Source: Cellvibrio zantedeschiae | GTDB lineage: Bacteria > Pseudomonadota > Gammaproteobacteria > Pseudomonadales > Cellvibrionaceae | DNA: 64,000 nt | Reading direction: 5' to 3' | Assembly: GCF_014652535.1 (NCBI RefSeq) | Contig: NZ_BMYZ01000001.1 | Coordinates: forward strand, 2,108,001 to 2,172,000 | Shown here: positions 18,418 to 27,744 of the stretch, piece after piece | Position numbering within the stretch: the first letter of the stretch is position 1 | Layout: each line of letters begins with the position of its first letter | Made by a program: the position numbers and the translations under genes | Notes under the pieces: generated by a model | What the model saw: only the letters and a program-made list of their open reading frames with translations | Told to the model about the DNA's origin: nothing | The model's database searches: none

Positions 18418-18834
18418 TTATTCGACATTCACTTTTGCTCGTGCTGATTTGATTGTTGAACGAATCGTTTTACCGTCCATACGTTTTTGTTTTGAACTGT
18501 AAGTAGGTTTAGTGGCACGCCGGTCTTTTACAATTTTAATTGCGTCCACCACGATTTCCCGTAAACGCTCCAAAGCATCGGCACGATTCATTTCCTGAGT
18601 GCGATGACGCTGGGCCTTGATAATTAAAACGCCATCACCTGAAATACGCTTGTCATCCAACGCGAGTAATCTCGATTTACAAAATTCACTGAGTGAAGAC
18701 TTATGAATATCAAAACGCAAATGTATCGCACTCGACACCTTGTTGACATTTTGCCCGCCAGCACCTTGCGCTCGCATAGCCGTGAGCTCAATTTCGTGCA
18801 GGGGAATATGAACATGGGAATTGATGATGAGCAC
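18418..18834 (-). CDS. arfB: ArfB, alternative ribosome-rescue factor (peptidyl-tRNA hydrolase)
   Basis: 138 residues from GTG 18834 (product starts MLIINSHVHIPLHEIEL, as in ArfB/YaeJ); the frame is open further upstream to 18891 but that part overlaps rseC's 3' end and has no similarity. The catalytic motif is in RAQGAGGQNVNKVSSAIHLR (GGQ). The tail is very basic (KQKRMDGKTIRSTIKSARAK), which in ArfB enters the empty mRNA channel to free stalled ribosomes. The start is 7 bases after the rseC stop, so it is likely co-transcribed with the envelope-stress genes. Confidence 0.95.
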   Translation of the reverse strand: MLIINSHVHIPLHEIELTAMRAQGAGGQNVNKVSSAIHLRFDIHKSSLSEFCKSRLLALDDKRISGDGVLIIKAQRHRTQEMNRADALERLREIVVDAIKIVKDRRATKPTYSSKQKRMDGKTIRSTIKSARAKVNVE

Positions 18835-18841
18835 TACGCAA

Positions 18842-19315
18842 CTACTCCAGTGCACAGGTTTGAATGGCCTGCGTCTTCGTCTTTTCGTCAATCAAAATTG
18901 GCTGCAAGCGACTATCGAAGCGAATCTGGTAGGAACACCAGCGTACAATAATTGCCCCCAGGATTAAGCCCGCAAAAGCACAGAGCGCGGTTAATCCATC
19001 ACCCAAATTTTGTTGGTGGGCAATGAATGTAGACGCAATCATTGCCAGCAAAGGCACCATGTAAACAAACAGCGAACCATTTGCAATTACCTCATCGGGG
19101 ACACCAATTTGCACTTGGTCACCCAATTGATATTGCGCTGAATCACGCCCGTCCAACAGCACCCACAAACGCGAAGCGCTAGCTCCCCATTTCGCCAGCA
19201 TGCTATGACCACAACCTTTTTGCGCCTGGCATGAACCGCAAGCGGAACGCTGAATGGTTTCCACCCAGAGTCCTTCAGGTTCGATAGCGACAATTCGGCC
19301 AGTTTCAAGAAGCAT
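18842..19315 (-). CDS. rseC: RseC/MucC-family inner-membrane protein
   Basis: 157 residues from ATG 19315 (AGGTG six bases ahead). N-terminal cytoplasmic domain with cysteines CGSCQAQKGCG near residues 26-36, a likely iron-sulfur or redox site; then two membrane segments (SLFVYMVPLLAMIASTFIA; LCAFAGLILGAIIVRW). RseC works with the Rsx/Rnf complex in reducing SoxR in E. coli and is named MucC in pseudomonads. It follows rseB by about 60 bases. No mucD/degP gene follows; arfB does. Confidence 0.9.
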   Translation of the reverse strand: MLLETGRIVAIEPEGLWVETIQRSACGSCQAQKGCGHSMLAKWGASASRLWVLLDGRDSAQYQLGDQVQIGVPDEVIANGSLFVYMVPLLAMIASTFIAHQQNLGDGLTALCAFAGLILGAIIVRWCSYQIRFDSRLQPILIDEKTKTQAIQTCALE

Positions 19316-19373
19316 GTGAAGCACCTGGATGCGGAAGAGAAAATTTACAGACGATCTGAAAATGAAAACGGGG

Positions 19374-20336
19374 CTAAAGCCCCGTGATATTTTGCGCGAT
19401 TTTTGCGGCGGCGGCGACCGGTATTTCACCGACCACACTGACCCTGTAGGTTACATCCTTCACAACCAGTCGCGACATATAAGCCAAGGTTGCTCCACGC
19501 TTGCCTGTGCCTTCAGGTACAAAACTCGTGGTTGCTTCAATAAAAATACTAAAGGTAGTTAATCCATCAGTGTACATAAGCATGGATTGACCATTTGCCA
19601 GTTTACGCTGGCCGGCGAACACAAACCCCGGTGGCGCCCAACCGACATTCCACGCAGATGGCTTGGTAAATTCGGTGGGGTTACAAGGCGTTACGTCAGC
19701 CACAGCTTTGTGTTCACGCAATAAACTTTTGGATTTGAATTGGTTGAAGTCAGGATCCAACTCAATTGAAATAAATTGATAGCGTTCAAGTGGGCGCGCA
19801 GTTTCATCTATCAACCAGGACTTAAGTACCAGCCCAGTCTCTTCATCAATATTCAGGAGATATCCGTAACGATAGGGATCTTTAGGGATCACCTGCAAAC
19901 CGCGCGACCACCGCCCGGCAACACGTTCGCGCCCACGGATTTCAAATTGGTAGAGCTGATCCATTTTTATCAGGGTTTTACCAAGCGAAGCAAAACTACC
20001 TTGAAGCAATTCGTCACCCATAGCCTTGCAATCGACTCGCTGCCCATCGCGCACGATCACACGCTCAGGGCCATTCAAAAACAGGAAGCGATCATGCTCA
20101 ATACCGTTTTCAATCCAATGCTCTACACGAAAGCTTTGCAGCTCACTGGTTTGATTTTGATAAGTGAAAGAACCACGGTAATTAATGCGGGCAGCATCTT
20201 GTGACATCTTGCTTAAGAGCAACTGCACGGTAGGTAAACTGTTGAGCGAGGGATTTTGCGTAGCGACTGTTTGAGCTTGGACTGATGTAGTTATCGCCAA
20301 TACGAAAGACGATAACCACAAGGACATTTTGGGCAT
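19374..20336 (-). CDS. rseB: RseB/MucB, periplasmic regulator of the anti-sigma factor
   Basis: 320 residues with a signal peptide (LWLSSFVLAITTSVQAQ) and the MucB/RseB fold: INYRGSFTYQNQTSELQSFR, RVEHWIENGIEHDRFLFLNG, GLQVIPKDPYRYGYLLNIDEE, and C-terminal WNVGWAPPGFVFAGQRK. It resembles LolB/LppX lipid-binding proteins and shields RseA from DegS cleavage until lipopolysaccharide signals release it. The start is only 3 bases after the rseA stop. A GC-rich hairpin (19368-19385, ACGGGGC/GCCCCGT) lies at its 3' end. Confidence 0.95.
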   Translation of the reverse strand: MPKMSLWLSSFVLAITTSVQAQTVATQNPSLNSLPTVQLLLSKMSQDAARINYRGSFTYQNQTSELQSFRVEHWIENGIEHDRFLFLNGPERVIVRDGQRVDCKAMGDELLQGSFASLGKTLIKMDQLYQFEIRGRERVAGRWSRGLQVIPKDPYRYGYLLNIDEETGLVLKSWLIDETARPLERYQFISIELDPDFNQFKSKSLLREHKAVADVTPCNPTEFTKPSAWNVGWAPPGFVFAGQRKLANGQSMLMYTDGLTTFSIFIEATTSFVPEGTGKRGATLAYMSRLVVKDVTYRVSVVGEIPVAAAAKIAQNITGL

Positions 20337-20339
20337 AAC

Positions 20340-21029
20340 TTATTCTTCATCAGTAATGATTACACGCGCATAAGGTAATACACCTTGGCCAGAGTTCATA
20401 GCCGCATTATCAGAATGCGCATTAATCATTTGGTTTACATAACGCGATACTTCTTCATCAGACACCACGGAATTAGCCTGACGCGGTTGGAAAGTCACAC
20501 GGCGATTTTCTTGTGGACGTGTTTCGTAGCCAGTTTGTACCGCAACAGTGCGGGTGTTCAACATAGGGCTGTTAATACCAGATGGTAAAGACACTGTGTT
20601 ATCCACCGGCGCCTGCGCAGGTGTTACTACCGTATTGCTTGCAATTTGAGGTGCAACAGTGGCGACATTTAATTCACCTACGCCCAAAATCATACCGCCA
20701 GCCACAGACGCAACCAAAGCAACACGACCTAATTGGTAGCGCCAACCTTGTTGGGGCTTGGTTGCAATCACTGGAGCTGGCTGTTCGACTAACGCATCTT
20801 CTTCATCAATTGCCGCACTAATACGTGCCGCAAAATCAGACATGACAATGGGAGCTTGTTCCCCACGTAAGACCGCACTAGCAATTTGGTAGCGTGACCA
20901 AGTCGCTTTAACTTCAGCATCCTGCTCGCTGGCTTTTAATATTCGCTGCAACTCAAGCTCGGAGGCCTGATTATCCATCAGTGCCGAGATTGATTCTGCA
21001 AGGACTTGCGGCCGGTTTTGCTCACTCAT
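20340..21029 (-). CDS. rseA: RseA/MucA, membrane anti-sigma-E factor
   Basis: 229 residues. The N-terminal sigma-binding domain begins AESISALMDNQASELELQRI and WSRYQIASAVLRGE; one membrane helix follows a proline-rich linker (LGRVALVASVAGGMILGVGE, about residues 101-120); the periplasmic part carries VSRYVNQMINAHSDNAAM, a conserved MucA region near the C-terminus. It holds sigma-E inactive at the inner membrane. Unlike the classical arrangement, its start is 270 bases after rpoE rather than overlapping it. Confidence 0.95.
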   Translation of the reverse strand: MSEQNRPQVLAESISALMDNQASELELQRILKASEQDAEVKATWSRYQIASAVLRGEQAPIVMSDFAARISAAIDEEDALVEQPAPVIATKPQQGWRYQLGRVALVASVAGGMILGVGELNVATVAPQIASNTVVTPAQAPVDNTVSLPSGINSPMLNTRTVAVQTGYETRPQENRRVTFQPRQANSVVSDEEVSRYVNQMINAHSDNAAMNSGQGVLPYARVIITDEE

Positions 21030-21129
21030 TGAGATTTACCTGTTAACTGAAAAAGGTTTTCAAACATTAAAGACAGCAAATTTCTACTTATAAACTGCAA
21101 ATTTCCAACGACAAACTAGATGTTTCCCA

Positions 21130-21178
21130 GCAATTTTCTTTGCGCTGCCTTTATGACCGAAGTTCACTATAAAGGTTC
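21130..21178 (-). promoter_or_regulatory. Possible sigma-E promoter in front of rseA
   Basis: Reading the minus strand of the 270-base rpoE-rseA gap, GAACCT, 16 bases, TCATA and an overlapping GAACTT, 16 bases, GCAAA both resemble the sigma-E consensus (GAACTT, 16-17 bases, TCTRA). Either would allow rseA to be transcribed apart from rpoE. The match at -10 is imperfect, so confidence is low. The remaining gap holds no ORF. Confidence 0.3.
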
Positions 21179-21299
21179 AGCTAAGATCCACAATTTTTGC
21201 ATATTTACACGAAAACACCTTTAAGGCGATTTTGAGTTACTTATCTACACAAAAATCAGATAGTTACCGCCAAAAACTCTAGTTTGTACAGATCGCACA

Positions 21300-21890
21300 C
21301 TACTCCACCAACGGCTGGATCTTTTTATCAATCGCCTCACGCGCGCGGAAAATCCGTGATCGCACAGTGCCAATCGGGCAATCCATGGCTTCAGCAATCT
21401 CTTCATAACTTAAACCGTCAATCTCGCGCAGGGTGACCGCCATACGCAAATCATCAGGTAAATCGCGAAACGCCTGGTCGATTACCGACTGCAACTCGTC
21501 CCGCAGTAAATTGCGTTCCGGAGTATTCATCTCGTGCATGGCATCGTTGCCGGCGAAAAATTCGGCATCATCAACATCTACGTCACTGGCAGGCGGACGG
21601 CGGTTGCGAGCGACCAAATAGTTTTTAGCGGTATTGATCGCAATGCGGTACATCCAGGTATAAAACGCACTTTCGCCACGGAAGTTAGGCAGCGCGCGGT
21701 AAGCCTTAATGAAAGCATCCTGGGCGACATCTTGCACTTCGGCATGGTCGCGAATGAAACGGCTGATTACGGCAAAAATTTTATGTTGATATTTAAGTAC
21801 CAACAAATCGAAAGCGCGTTTATCTCCCTTTTGCACACGCTCTACAAGTTGTTGATCGACATCGACTTCGGGCGCTACTTGCGCTGTCAT
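21300..21890 (-). CDS. rpoE: Sigma factor E (RpoE/AlgU)
   Basis: 196 residues, the length of RpoE/AlgU, with QQLVERVQKGDKRAFDLLVL at the start, region 2 (AEVQDVAQDAFIKAYRALPN, SAFYTWMYRIAINTAKNYLV) and region 4 (LPDDLRMAVTLREIDGLSYE, CPIGTVRSRIFRAREAID). It directs the envelope-stress regulon and is held by RseA. Directly divergent from nadB, the conserved neighbour of rpoE in many gammaproteobacteria. It appears to be transcribed from at least one self-activated promoter at 22017-22044. Confidence 0.97.
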   Translation of the reverse strand: MTAQVAPEVDVDQQLVERVQKGDKRAFDLLVLKYQHKIFAVISRFIRDHAEVQDVAQDAFIKAYRALPNFRGESAFYTWMYRIAINTAKNYLVARNRRPPASDVDVDDAEFFAGNDAMHEMNTPERNLLRDELQSVIDQAFRDLPDDLRMAVTLREIDGLSYEEIAEAMDCPIGTVRSRIFRAREAIDKKIQPLVE

Positions 21891-22016
21891 TCTAAAACCC
21901 CCAAAGCGTCCTGGCGCCTAAAAATTGGCCAAGACCAGAAAATCAGTACAGTGTGAATGTACCAACAGTATATTCGTTACGAGCAATTTCTGGTTGTGAT
22001 TGCTGCTTTGTACGCC

Positions 22017-22044
22017 ATTGACTCAGTGGCGATACAAAAGTTCC
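22017..22044 (-). promoter_or_regulatory. Sigma-E-type promoter of rpoE (autoregulation)
   Basis: On the minus strand GGAACTT (22044-22038), a 16-base spacer and TCAAT (22021-22017) match the sigma-E consensus at the -35 exactly and at most of the -10. It lies about 130 bases upstream of the rpoE start, as the sigma-E-dependent P2 promoter does in other species. Confidence 0.6.
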
Positions 22045-22109
22045 ACGTTTTCACAGTTGTGATTGATAGTTGCGATTATTAGTTTCACGAGCTGCCATTA
22101 GGAGTTTAG

Positions 22110-22139
22110 CTGACCATTGGCGCTTGGCTTGTATATACT
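22110..22139 (+). promoter_or_regulatory. Sigma-70-type promoter candidate for nadB
   Basis: CTGACC (22110-22115), 18-base spacer, TATACT (22134-22139), about 50 bases upstream of the nadB ATG. The -10 is strong, the -35 fair (four of six). Confidence 0.4.
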
Positions 22140-22186
22140 GGCGTCAGTTTACGACTTTGTTCTTCTTATTGCTGTAGAAATAACTC

Positions 22187-23812
22187 ATGACCCAAACCTT
22201 CTCCCACGATGTTCTTGTTATTGGCTCAGGTGCTGCTGGCTTAACGCTTGCGTTAAGTTTGGCGCGTCACGCCAAGGTCGCTGTGCTCAGTAAAAATGCC
22301 TTGAACCAGGGTTCCACATGGTTTGCCCAAGGCGGTATTGCAGCCGTTTTAGATGATCAAGACTCCATTCAGGCTCACGTTGCCGATACCTTAATCGCCG
22401 GTGCAGGTTTATGCCATGAAGATGCGGTGCGCTTTACTGTAGAAAACAGCAAAGGCGCTATCGAATGGTTAATTAACCAAGGCGTTAGCTTCACCAAAGA
22501 GAACGGCAAAGAGGACTACCACCTCACTAAAGAAGGTGGTCACAGCCATAGACGCATCATTCACAGTGCAGATGCTACGGGTCGCGCAGTACACAGCACG
22601 CTTATCGATCAGGTTAAACAGCAAGAGAATATTGACCTGTTTGAAGATCACATTGCCGTAAACCTTATCACCCAGGCTGATGCCGACTCGCGCAAGCTGC
22701 GCTGCACGGGTGCCTATGTGTTGAACAACAACACGGAGCAAGTCCACGTATTCCAAGCAAAAGTGGTCGTACTTGCCACTGGTGGTGCGAGTAAAGTTTA
22801 CCTCTATACCACCAATCTGGATGGAGCGAGTGGCGATGGTATTGCGATGGCGTGGCGCGCAGGCTGCCGCATTGCGAACATGGAATTTAACCAATTCCAC
22901 CCGACTTGTTTGTATCACGCATCTACCAAGAATTTTTTAATTAGCGAAGCCTTGCGAGGTGAAGGTGCTGTGTTGCGTTTGCCAAATGGCGAGCGTTTTA
23001 TGCATCGCTTTGATGATCGCCTGGAATTAGCACCGCGCGATATAGTTGCACGCGCTATCGACTATGAAATGAAACGTTTGGGCTGTGATTGTTTATATCT
23101 TGATATCAGCCACAAAACGCCAGAATTTATTAAAGAACATTTCCCCACTATTTACGCGCGCTGTTTGGAGTTGGGGATTGATATCACCAAAGAACCTATT
23201 CCCGTTGTACCTGCAGCCCACTTCACTTGCGGTGGAATTGTGGTTGATCAAAACGGTTTAACGGATTTGCAAAATCTCTACGCAATTGGTGAAACCTCCT
23301 TCACCGGTTTGCATGGCGCAAATCGTCTAGCGAGTAATTCCCTTCTGGAATGTGTTGTGTACGCGCAATCTGCCGGGCAACAAATTATTGACTCGCTTGC
23401 GAAGATCAACGCTCCAGAGCAATCCAAACCCTGGGACTCAACTCGCGTAACTGATTCCGACGAAGACGTTGTGATTTCGCACAACTGGGATGAGTTGCGC
23501 CGTTTTATGTGGGACTACGTAGGCATTGTGCGCACACACAAACGTTTGCAACGTGCATCACATCGCATCAAATTATTGAAAAAAGAAATTGCGGAGTATT
23601 ACAGCAATTATCGTGTGAGTAGCGATTTGATTGAGTTGCGCAACTTGGCAACCGTGGCGGAATTAATTATTCGCTCCGCATTAGATCGCAAAGAAAGCCG
23701 TGGCCTCCACTACTCGCTCGATTACCCCGACAAATCCAATATTGCTCGCGATACTATTTTGGTTCCTACCAACTTTGCTGCGCAGGATGTGGTGGTGAGT
23801 AAAGAGGTTTAA
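22187..23812 (+). CDS. nadB: L-aspartate oxidase
   Basis: 541 residues. FAD-binding N-terminus [38 protein letters not shown]; the substrate region with [32 protein letters not shown]; and [13 protein letters not shown] plus [15 protein letters not shown] near the C-terminal part of the catalytic domain. It oxidises L-aspartate to iminoaspartate, first step of de novo NAD synthesis. Cytosolic. Divergent from rpoE. A repeat element follows in the 3' space. Confidence 0.97.
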   Translation: MTQTFSHDVLVIGSGAAGLTLALSLARHAKVAVLSKNALNQGSTWFAQGGIAAVLDDQDSIQAHVADTLIAGAGLCHEDAVRFTVENSKGAIEWLINQGVSFTKENGKEDYHLTKEGGHSHRRIIHSADATGRAVHSTLIDQVKQQENIDLFEDHIAVNLITQADADSRKLRCTGAYVLNNNTEQVHVFQAKVVVLATGGASKVYLYTTNLDGASGDGIAMAWRAGCRIANMEFNQFHPTCLYHASTKNFLISEALRGEGAVLRLPNGERFMHRFDDRLELAPRDIVARAIDYEMKRLGCDCLYLDISHKTPEFIKEHFPTIYARCLELGIDITKEPIPVVPAAHFTCGGIVVDQNGLTDLQNLYAIGETSFTGLHGANRLASNSLLECVVYAQSAGQQIIDSLAKINAPEQSKPWDSTRVTDSDEDVVISHNWDELRRFMWDYVGIVRTHKRLQRASHRIKLLKKEIAEYYSNYRVSSDLIELRNLATVAELIIRSALDRKESRGLHYSLDYPDKSNIARDTILVPTNFAAQDVVVSKEV

Positions 23813-23829
23813 ACGCGATAATCATCTTT

Positions 23830-24165
23830 GACTCCCCCGTATGAGCTCCCCGAGCACTGGAAGAAAATTGTTGGCAAACGCACAGGATGTGCGTTTGAGT
23901 GACTACGCGACAGGGATGTCGCGTCGGAACGACAGCCATTTTCTGAAGCGCGCACGACTGCATGGATGCAGTGGTCCGGCATTCCGGAGGTAGAGCAACG
24001 CAGGAGCAGTTGCCGAGGAAACAGGAGCGATTCGGGTCGCCTTTCTTTGGGTTACTTTTGTTCATGAAAGCCGTCCTTGGCTTTCACCCCGTTGGGTCAG
24101 CTACGCTGTGCAAAATTGCTCCTGCATTTTGTGGACAAGCAACGAAAAGTAACTCGCCAGCAGGC
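23830..24165. repeat. Dispersed intergenic hairpin element, copy 2
   Basis: It occupies the 380-base space between nadB and cptA. Hairpins seen: 23875-23883/23889-23897 (9 bp, loop AGGAT); 23905-23911/23918-23924 (7 bp, loop AGGGAT); 23957-23961/23968-23972 (5 bp, loop ATGGAT, extendable inward); 23995-24001/24007-24013 (7 bp with one mismatch, loop AGGAG); 24065-24072/24079-24086 (8 bp, loop GTCCTT, i.e. AAGGAC on the other strand). Outer arms GTTACTTTT (24051-24059) and AAAAGTAAC (24145-24153) correspond to the CTTACTTTTCTTT/AAAGAAAAGTGAG arms of copy 1. GGGTCGCCTTTCTTTGG is shared almost exactly with copy 1. Frames running through it are not considered genes. Confidence 0.75.
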
Positions 24166-24192
24166 GAAATAAATACCGACTATTTGCACGCA

Positions 24193-24708
24193 CTACCGAT
24201 ACTTAAAACCTGTCCGCAACCAAACCCGCAAACATCTCCAGTCATCTGGCTTCACCGAATCCTGCAAAATAACAATGCGATGTATTCTTCCGCTTATAGT
24301 TTCGCGCAGCGGTAAAATAATAACTCCAGACCACAATAAAATTTCACCAAAAGGTTCGAAGATAGATTCACCCGCAGAACTTTTTAATCGCCACACATTT
24401 TTTTGAACTTCCAAAGATATTGGCAATGAATTTTTAGCGCGCCATCGCTGACGCAACACAAAAGCAACCAAGATCAAAAACATCAGCCATAAAAGTGGCC
24501 AATAAAATGCGGTTAAGAAAAAAGGGAAAAGAGCAATCGCAGCTGCGCATAGAATACTGCTGTAAACAGCGAGCTCAAGGCGCCATAAGATGATTGAGGG
24601 AACAATAACAATCGGTGCCAAATCGACACCGGCTGTAGTTGTAGATGAAGTTGCTAAATGAGAATCAGCTGCGCTGTTCGGGCTGGAGGCCGGTATTATC
24701 TCTGACAA
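24193..24708 (-). CDS. cptA: CptA/YgfX-family membrane protein
   Basis: 171 residues as drawn from a TTG at 24708, overlapping sdhE by 44 bases; the true start may be further in. Two hydrophobic segments ([20 protein letters not shown] and [17 protein letters not shown]) are followed by a soluble part ([51 protein letters not shown]), the build of YgfX/CptA, encoded right after sdhE in gammaproteobacteria. The pair was reported as a toxin-antitoxin (CptBA), which others dispute; a link with SdhE-dependent flavinylation is the alternative. Similarity here is mostly positional and architectural, so the family call is moderate. Confidence 0.7.
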   Translation of the reverse strand: MSEIIPASSPNSAADSHLATSSTTTAGVDLAPIVIVPSIILWRLELAVYSSILCAAAIALFPFFLTAFYWPLLWLMFLILVAFVLRQRWRAKNSLPISLEVQKNVWRLKSSAGESIFEPFGEILLWSGVIILPLRETISGRIHRIVILQDSVKPDDWRCLRVWLRTGFKYR

Positions 24709-24922
24709 TGTTTACAATCCTTTTTAATTCATTATCGTCCGGGTCTTCACGGCGTAAAAACCAGGCAAACATATCCTGGTCTTCACACTCCAATAGTTTC
24801 CAATACAATTCTTTGTCCGCTTGCTCAAGCGTGGGATATACGTTTTCCAAAAAGGGCATAAGAACCAAATCTAACTCAAGCATGCCGCGGCGGCTGCCCC
24901 AAAATAAACGATTTCTTTCCAC
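24665..24922 (-). CDS. sdhE: SdhE, FAD assembly factor (antitoxin CptB)
   Basis: 85 residues with the RGMLELD signature: [20 protein letters not shown], then [20 protein letters not shown]. SdhE promotes covalent flavinylation of succinate dehydrogenase and fumarate reductase. First gene of a two-gene unit with cptA, and divergent from ygfZ, another conserved neighbour of this locus. Confidence 0.95.
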   Translation of the reverse strand: MERNRLFWGSRRGMLELDLVLMPFLENVYPTLEQADKELYWKLLECEDQDMFAWFLRREDPDDNELKRIVNIVRDNTGLQPEQRS

Positions 24923-25085
24923 CTATTACACCTTCACAAGAACCAAGAGGCGCGATTATACCCGAAAAGCCTTTAACGGCGGAAAGCTTTGGCAATTAGG
25001 CTACCGGCAGCTTGGTTTATTTTTAATATGAAAGATGGGATACACTAAGCCCATTCACGTTCATCGACTTTACAGAGTTTTAATC

Positions 25086-26108
25086 ATGTCCAATTGGAAT
25101 CCATTTTTAATCAGCAAAGGCGCTATCGAAACTTCGGATGGGCGCGTTGATTTCCCCATCGCCGAAATATCATCGGAAAAAACCTATTTGATGCCGCTTA
25201 CCCAAGGCTTGATTGAAATAAAAGGACCAGACAGCGCCAAATTTTTACAGGGACAAGTCACCTGCGATGTGCGCGAGCTGGCCGAAAAAACAACTCGTTT
25301 GGGCGCGCAATGTAATATCAAAGGCCGCATGCTTTTGTGTTTCCGTGCCTTGCAATCGGATAGCGAACGTATCCTGCTGCGCATTCATGCAGGTTTAGTC
25401 GCCAATGGACTGGCGAGCCTCGGCAAATATATTGTGTTTTCCAAAGCCAAGTTGGCTGATATCAGCCCAAGCTATCGATATTTAGGTATTTCCGGCCCAC
25501 AGGCTGCGCAGATTGTTAAAGATGTCTTCGCGGTAGAGTTAATCAAAGATGATGATTGGCAGGCCGCTGGTGAACATCTGATTATCCGCATTACAGAGAA
25601 CCGTTATGAGTGTTGGCTAGCCGCACAAGATGCCGAAAACCTGTGGAATCAAATGAGCGCCAAGGCAACTCCCGCAGGGCAAAATTTATGGGATCTGCTG
25701 AATATTCAGGCCGGTATAGGTGACATCACGCCCGAAACCTTTGAAGCCTTTACGCCCCAAGCGATAAATTTCCAGTTAGTGAACGGTATTAACTTTCGCA
25801 AAGGCTGCTATACCGGGCAGGAGATTGTGGCGCGCTTGCATTACCGCGGTACACTCAAGCGTCACATGTATAGATTCGGGTTTACCGGCGCGCAGCAGAT
25901 ACCTGCTCCCGGCTCAGAGCTCATAAACGCCGATGGTAAAACCGTGGGGGAAGTTATTTTGGCAGCCTACACCGGCAGCTCTTCCGGTGAGCTGCTAGCC
26001 AGCGTAGTGGACGATGAGCGAGTCGCCATCTACCTCGCAAATAACCCGCAAAAACTCAGTCTCCTTGCTTTACCTTATGCTATACCTACTCCAAATGAGG
26101 CGGATTAA
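25086..26108 (+). CDS. ygfZ: YgfZ, folate-binding iron-sulfur cluster repair protein
   Basis: 340 residues from ATG 25086 (CAGAG ahead; an ATG 51 bases upstream gives no homologous extension). LTQGLIEIKGPDSAKFLQGQ at the start resembles the GcvT fold, and FRKGCYTGQEIVARLHYRGT contains the KGCYxGQE signature with the conserved Cys. YgfZ uses tetrahydrofolate and is needed for activity of some iron-sulfur enzymes, e.g. MiaB. Divergent from sdhE-cptA. Confidence 0.95.
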   Translation: MSNWNPFLISKGAIETSDGRVDFPIAEISSEKTYLMPLTQGLIEIKGPDSAKFLQGQVTCDVRELAEKTTRLGAQCNIKGRMLLCFRALQSDSERILLRIHAGLVANGLASLGKYIVFSKAKLADISPSYRYLGISGPQAAQIVKDVFAVELIKDDDWQAAGEHLIIRITENRYECWLAAQDAENLWNQMSAKATPAGQNLWDLLNIQAGIGDITPETFEAFTPQAINFQLVNGINFRKGCYTGQEIVARLHYRGTLKRHMYRFGFTGAQQIPAPGSELINADGKTVGEVILAAYTGSSSGELLASVVDDERVAIYLANNPQKLSLLALPYAIPTPNEAD

Positions 26109-26175
26109 CCCGCCCGACCAACACCATTCCTACAAGGTTCTGGTGATTAATTAATCTAATACAAGTAGGTAGCCC

Positions 26176-27012
26176 ATGAGTCAAATTGCCGAGCGTGTCC
26201 GCCAGGACATTATCACCGCCATCAAAACTGACCAATTAGTATTGCCCACCCTGCCCGAAGTCGCGCTCAAAGTACGTGAGGTTGCAGATGACCCTAATTC
26301 CGATATTGAAAAGCTTGCCGGTGTGATTGGCGGTGACGCTGCGCTAAGTGCTCGTATTATTCGCGTTGCTAACAGTCCATTGCTGCGCGCCTCTCGTGCA
26401 ATTGAAGATTTAAAAACGGCACTTATGCGTTTGGGCATTTCTTACACCTGCAACATAGCCACCGGTTTAGCGATGGAACAAATGTTCCAGGCTACCTCCG
26501 ATTTGATCGATATGCGTATGCGCGAAGTGTGGAGTCGTTCGAGCGAAGTTGCCGGTATCAGCCATGTGCTATGCCGTCACTACACCAAATTGCGCCCCGA
26601 CCAGGCGACCCTGGCCGGTTTAGTTCACAAGATTGGCGTTCTGCCGATTTTGACTTACGCTGAAGATCACCCCTTTTTGCTAAACGACAGTTTGACGCTC
26701 GATAAAGTCATCGATGAATTGCATGCGCCTATTGGCGATTTGATTTTACGGACGTGGGGATTCCCGGAAGAACTCGCTCATATTCCCTCACAGCACGTAG
26801 ACTTCCAACGCAAAATTCCCAAAGCAGATTATGCCGATGTGGTGACTGTCGCCATGCTGCAAAGTTACGCTGGCTCCAACTCTCCTTTAGCGCAAATTGA
26901 TTGCACGCAAGTCACCGCGTTTGAACGTTTGGGTCTTGATCCAGATATTCAAATTTCTGAATCGGAAGATTTGTCAGCCGATATGGAAGCGGCTATGTCC
27001 TTGCTGCTTTAA
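26176..27012 (+). CDS. HDOD-domain signalling protein
   Basis: 278 residues, one HDOD domain: LPTLPEVALKVREVADDPNS near residue 20, AALSARIIRVANSPLLRAS, then DLKTALMRLGISYTCNIATG and AGLVHKIGVLPILTYAED. The HDOD fold is related to HD phosphohydrolases but usually lacks metal ligands; many act in signal output. No additional GGDEF or receiver domain. It has AGGT before the ATG and lies 67 bases after ygfZ, so it may be in the same transcript. Confidence 0.92.
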   Translation: MSQIAERVRQDIITAIKTDQLVLPTLPEVALKVREVADDPNSDIEKLAGVIGGDAALSARIIRVANSPLLRASRAIEDLKTALMRLGISYTCNIATGLAMEQMFQATSDLIDMRMREVWSRSSEVAGISHVLCRHYTKLRPDQATLAGLVHKIGVLPILTYAEDHPFLLNDSLTLDKVIDELHAPIGDLILRTWGFPEELAHIPSQHVDFQRKIPKADYADVVTVAMLQSYAGSNSPLAQIDCTQVTAFERLGLDPDIQISESEDLSADMEAAMSLLL

Positions 27013-27045
27013 TTTAAACCTTCTTTAATTCAAGCCTTCTTTTAC

Positions 27046-27744
27046 TCAAGCCTTCTCGGGCAAACGCCAGTCAATTGGTGTTTGTCCGTGCTGCTCCAAA
27101 TATTGATTTACCTTCGAGAAATGCCCGCAACCGATAAATCCACGATGAGCCGACAAAGGTGATGGATGAGGCGCGCGTAAAATTAAATGTTTACGGCCAT
27201 CAATAAATTGTCCTTTTTTCTGCGCATAACTTCCCCACAATAAAAACACTACGCCTTCACGCTGTTCATTCACGATTTGAATTGCACGATCTGTAAACTG
27301 CTCCCACCCCTGCCCTTGGTGTGCGCCAGCTCGCCCTTGTTCAACAGTCAAAGTGGCATTCAACAAAAATACACCCTGATCAGCCCAACTCTGCAAAAAA
27401 CCGTGCTTGGGAATGGGATAATGTAAATCGCGCTGAATTTCTTTATACATATTTTGTAATGAGGGCGGCGTTGCTACACCAGGCAATACTGAGAAACATA
27501 AACCGTGGGCCTGATGCGGACCGTGGTAAGGGTCTTGCCCAAGAATCACCACTTTTACATTATCGAGCGGCGTTGAATTGAAGGCGTTAAAAATATTTTT
27601 GGATTCAGGATAAATAACTTTTCCCGCTTGCTTTTGCTCCAACAAAAATTGCTTGAGATGCTTCATGTAGGGCAACTCAAACTCGGGCGCTAAATGCGCA
27701 AGCCAGCTGGGATGTAAATCGATTGGTTTTTTAGTGGAACTCAT
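27046..27744 (-). CDS. ung: Uracil-DNA glycosylase, family 1
   Basis: 232 residues with the water-activating motif [20 protein letters not shown] (Asp in GQDPYHGP) near residues 66-85 and the minor-groove loop [17 protein letters not shown] near the end. It removes uracil from DNA at the start of base-excision repair. Convergent with the HDOD gene. Confidence 0.97.
   Translation of the reverse strand: MSSTKKPIDLHPSWLAHLAPEFELPYMKHLKQFLLEQKQAGKVIYPESKNIFNAFNSTPLDNVKVVILGQDPYHGPHQAHGLCFSVLPGVATPPSLQNMYKEIQRDLHYPIPKHGFLQSWADQGVFLLNATLTVEQGRAGAHQGQGWEQFTDRAIQIVNEQREGVVFLLWGSYAQKKGQFIDGRKHLILRAPHPSPLSAHRGFIGCGHFSKVNQYLEQHGQTPIDWRLPEKA

Noticed and set aside
23962..24315. Open frame of 117 codons downstream of nadB
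   Set aside because: It covers the second hairpin element and runs into the antisense of cptA.
24193..24922. sdhE-cptA as an active toxin-antitoxin system
   Set aside because: The toxin role of CptA/YgfX is disputed and SdhE has a known flavinylation function; sequence alone cannot support a toxin-antitoxin claim.
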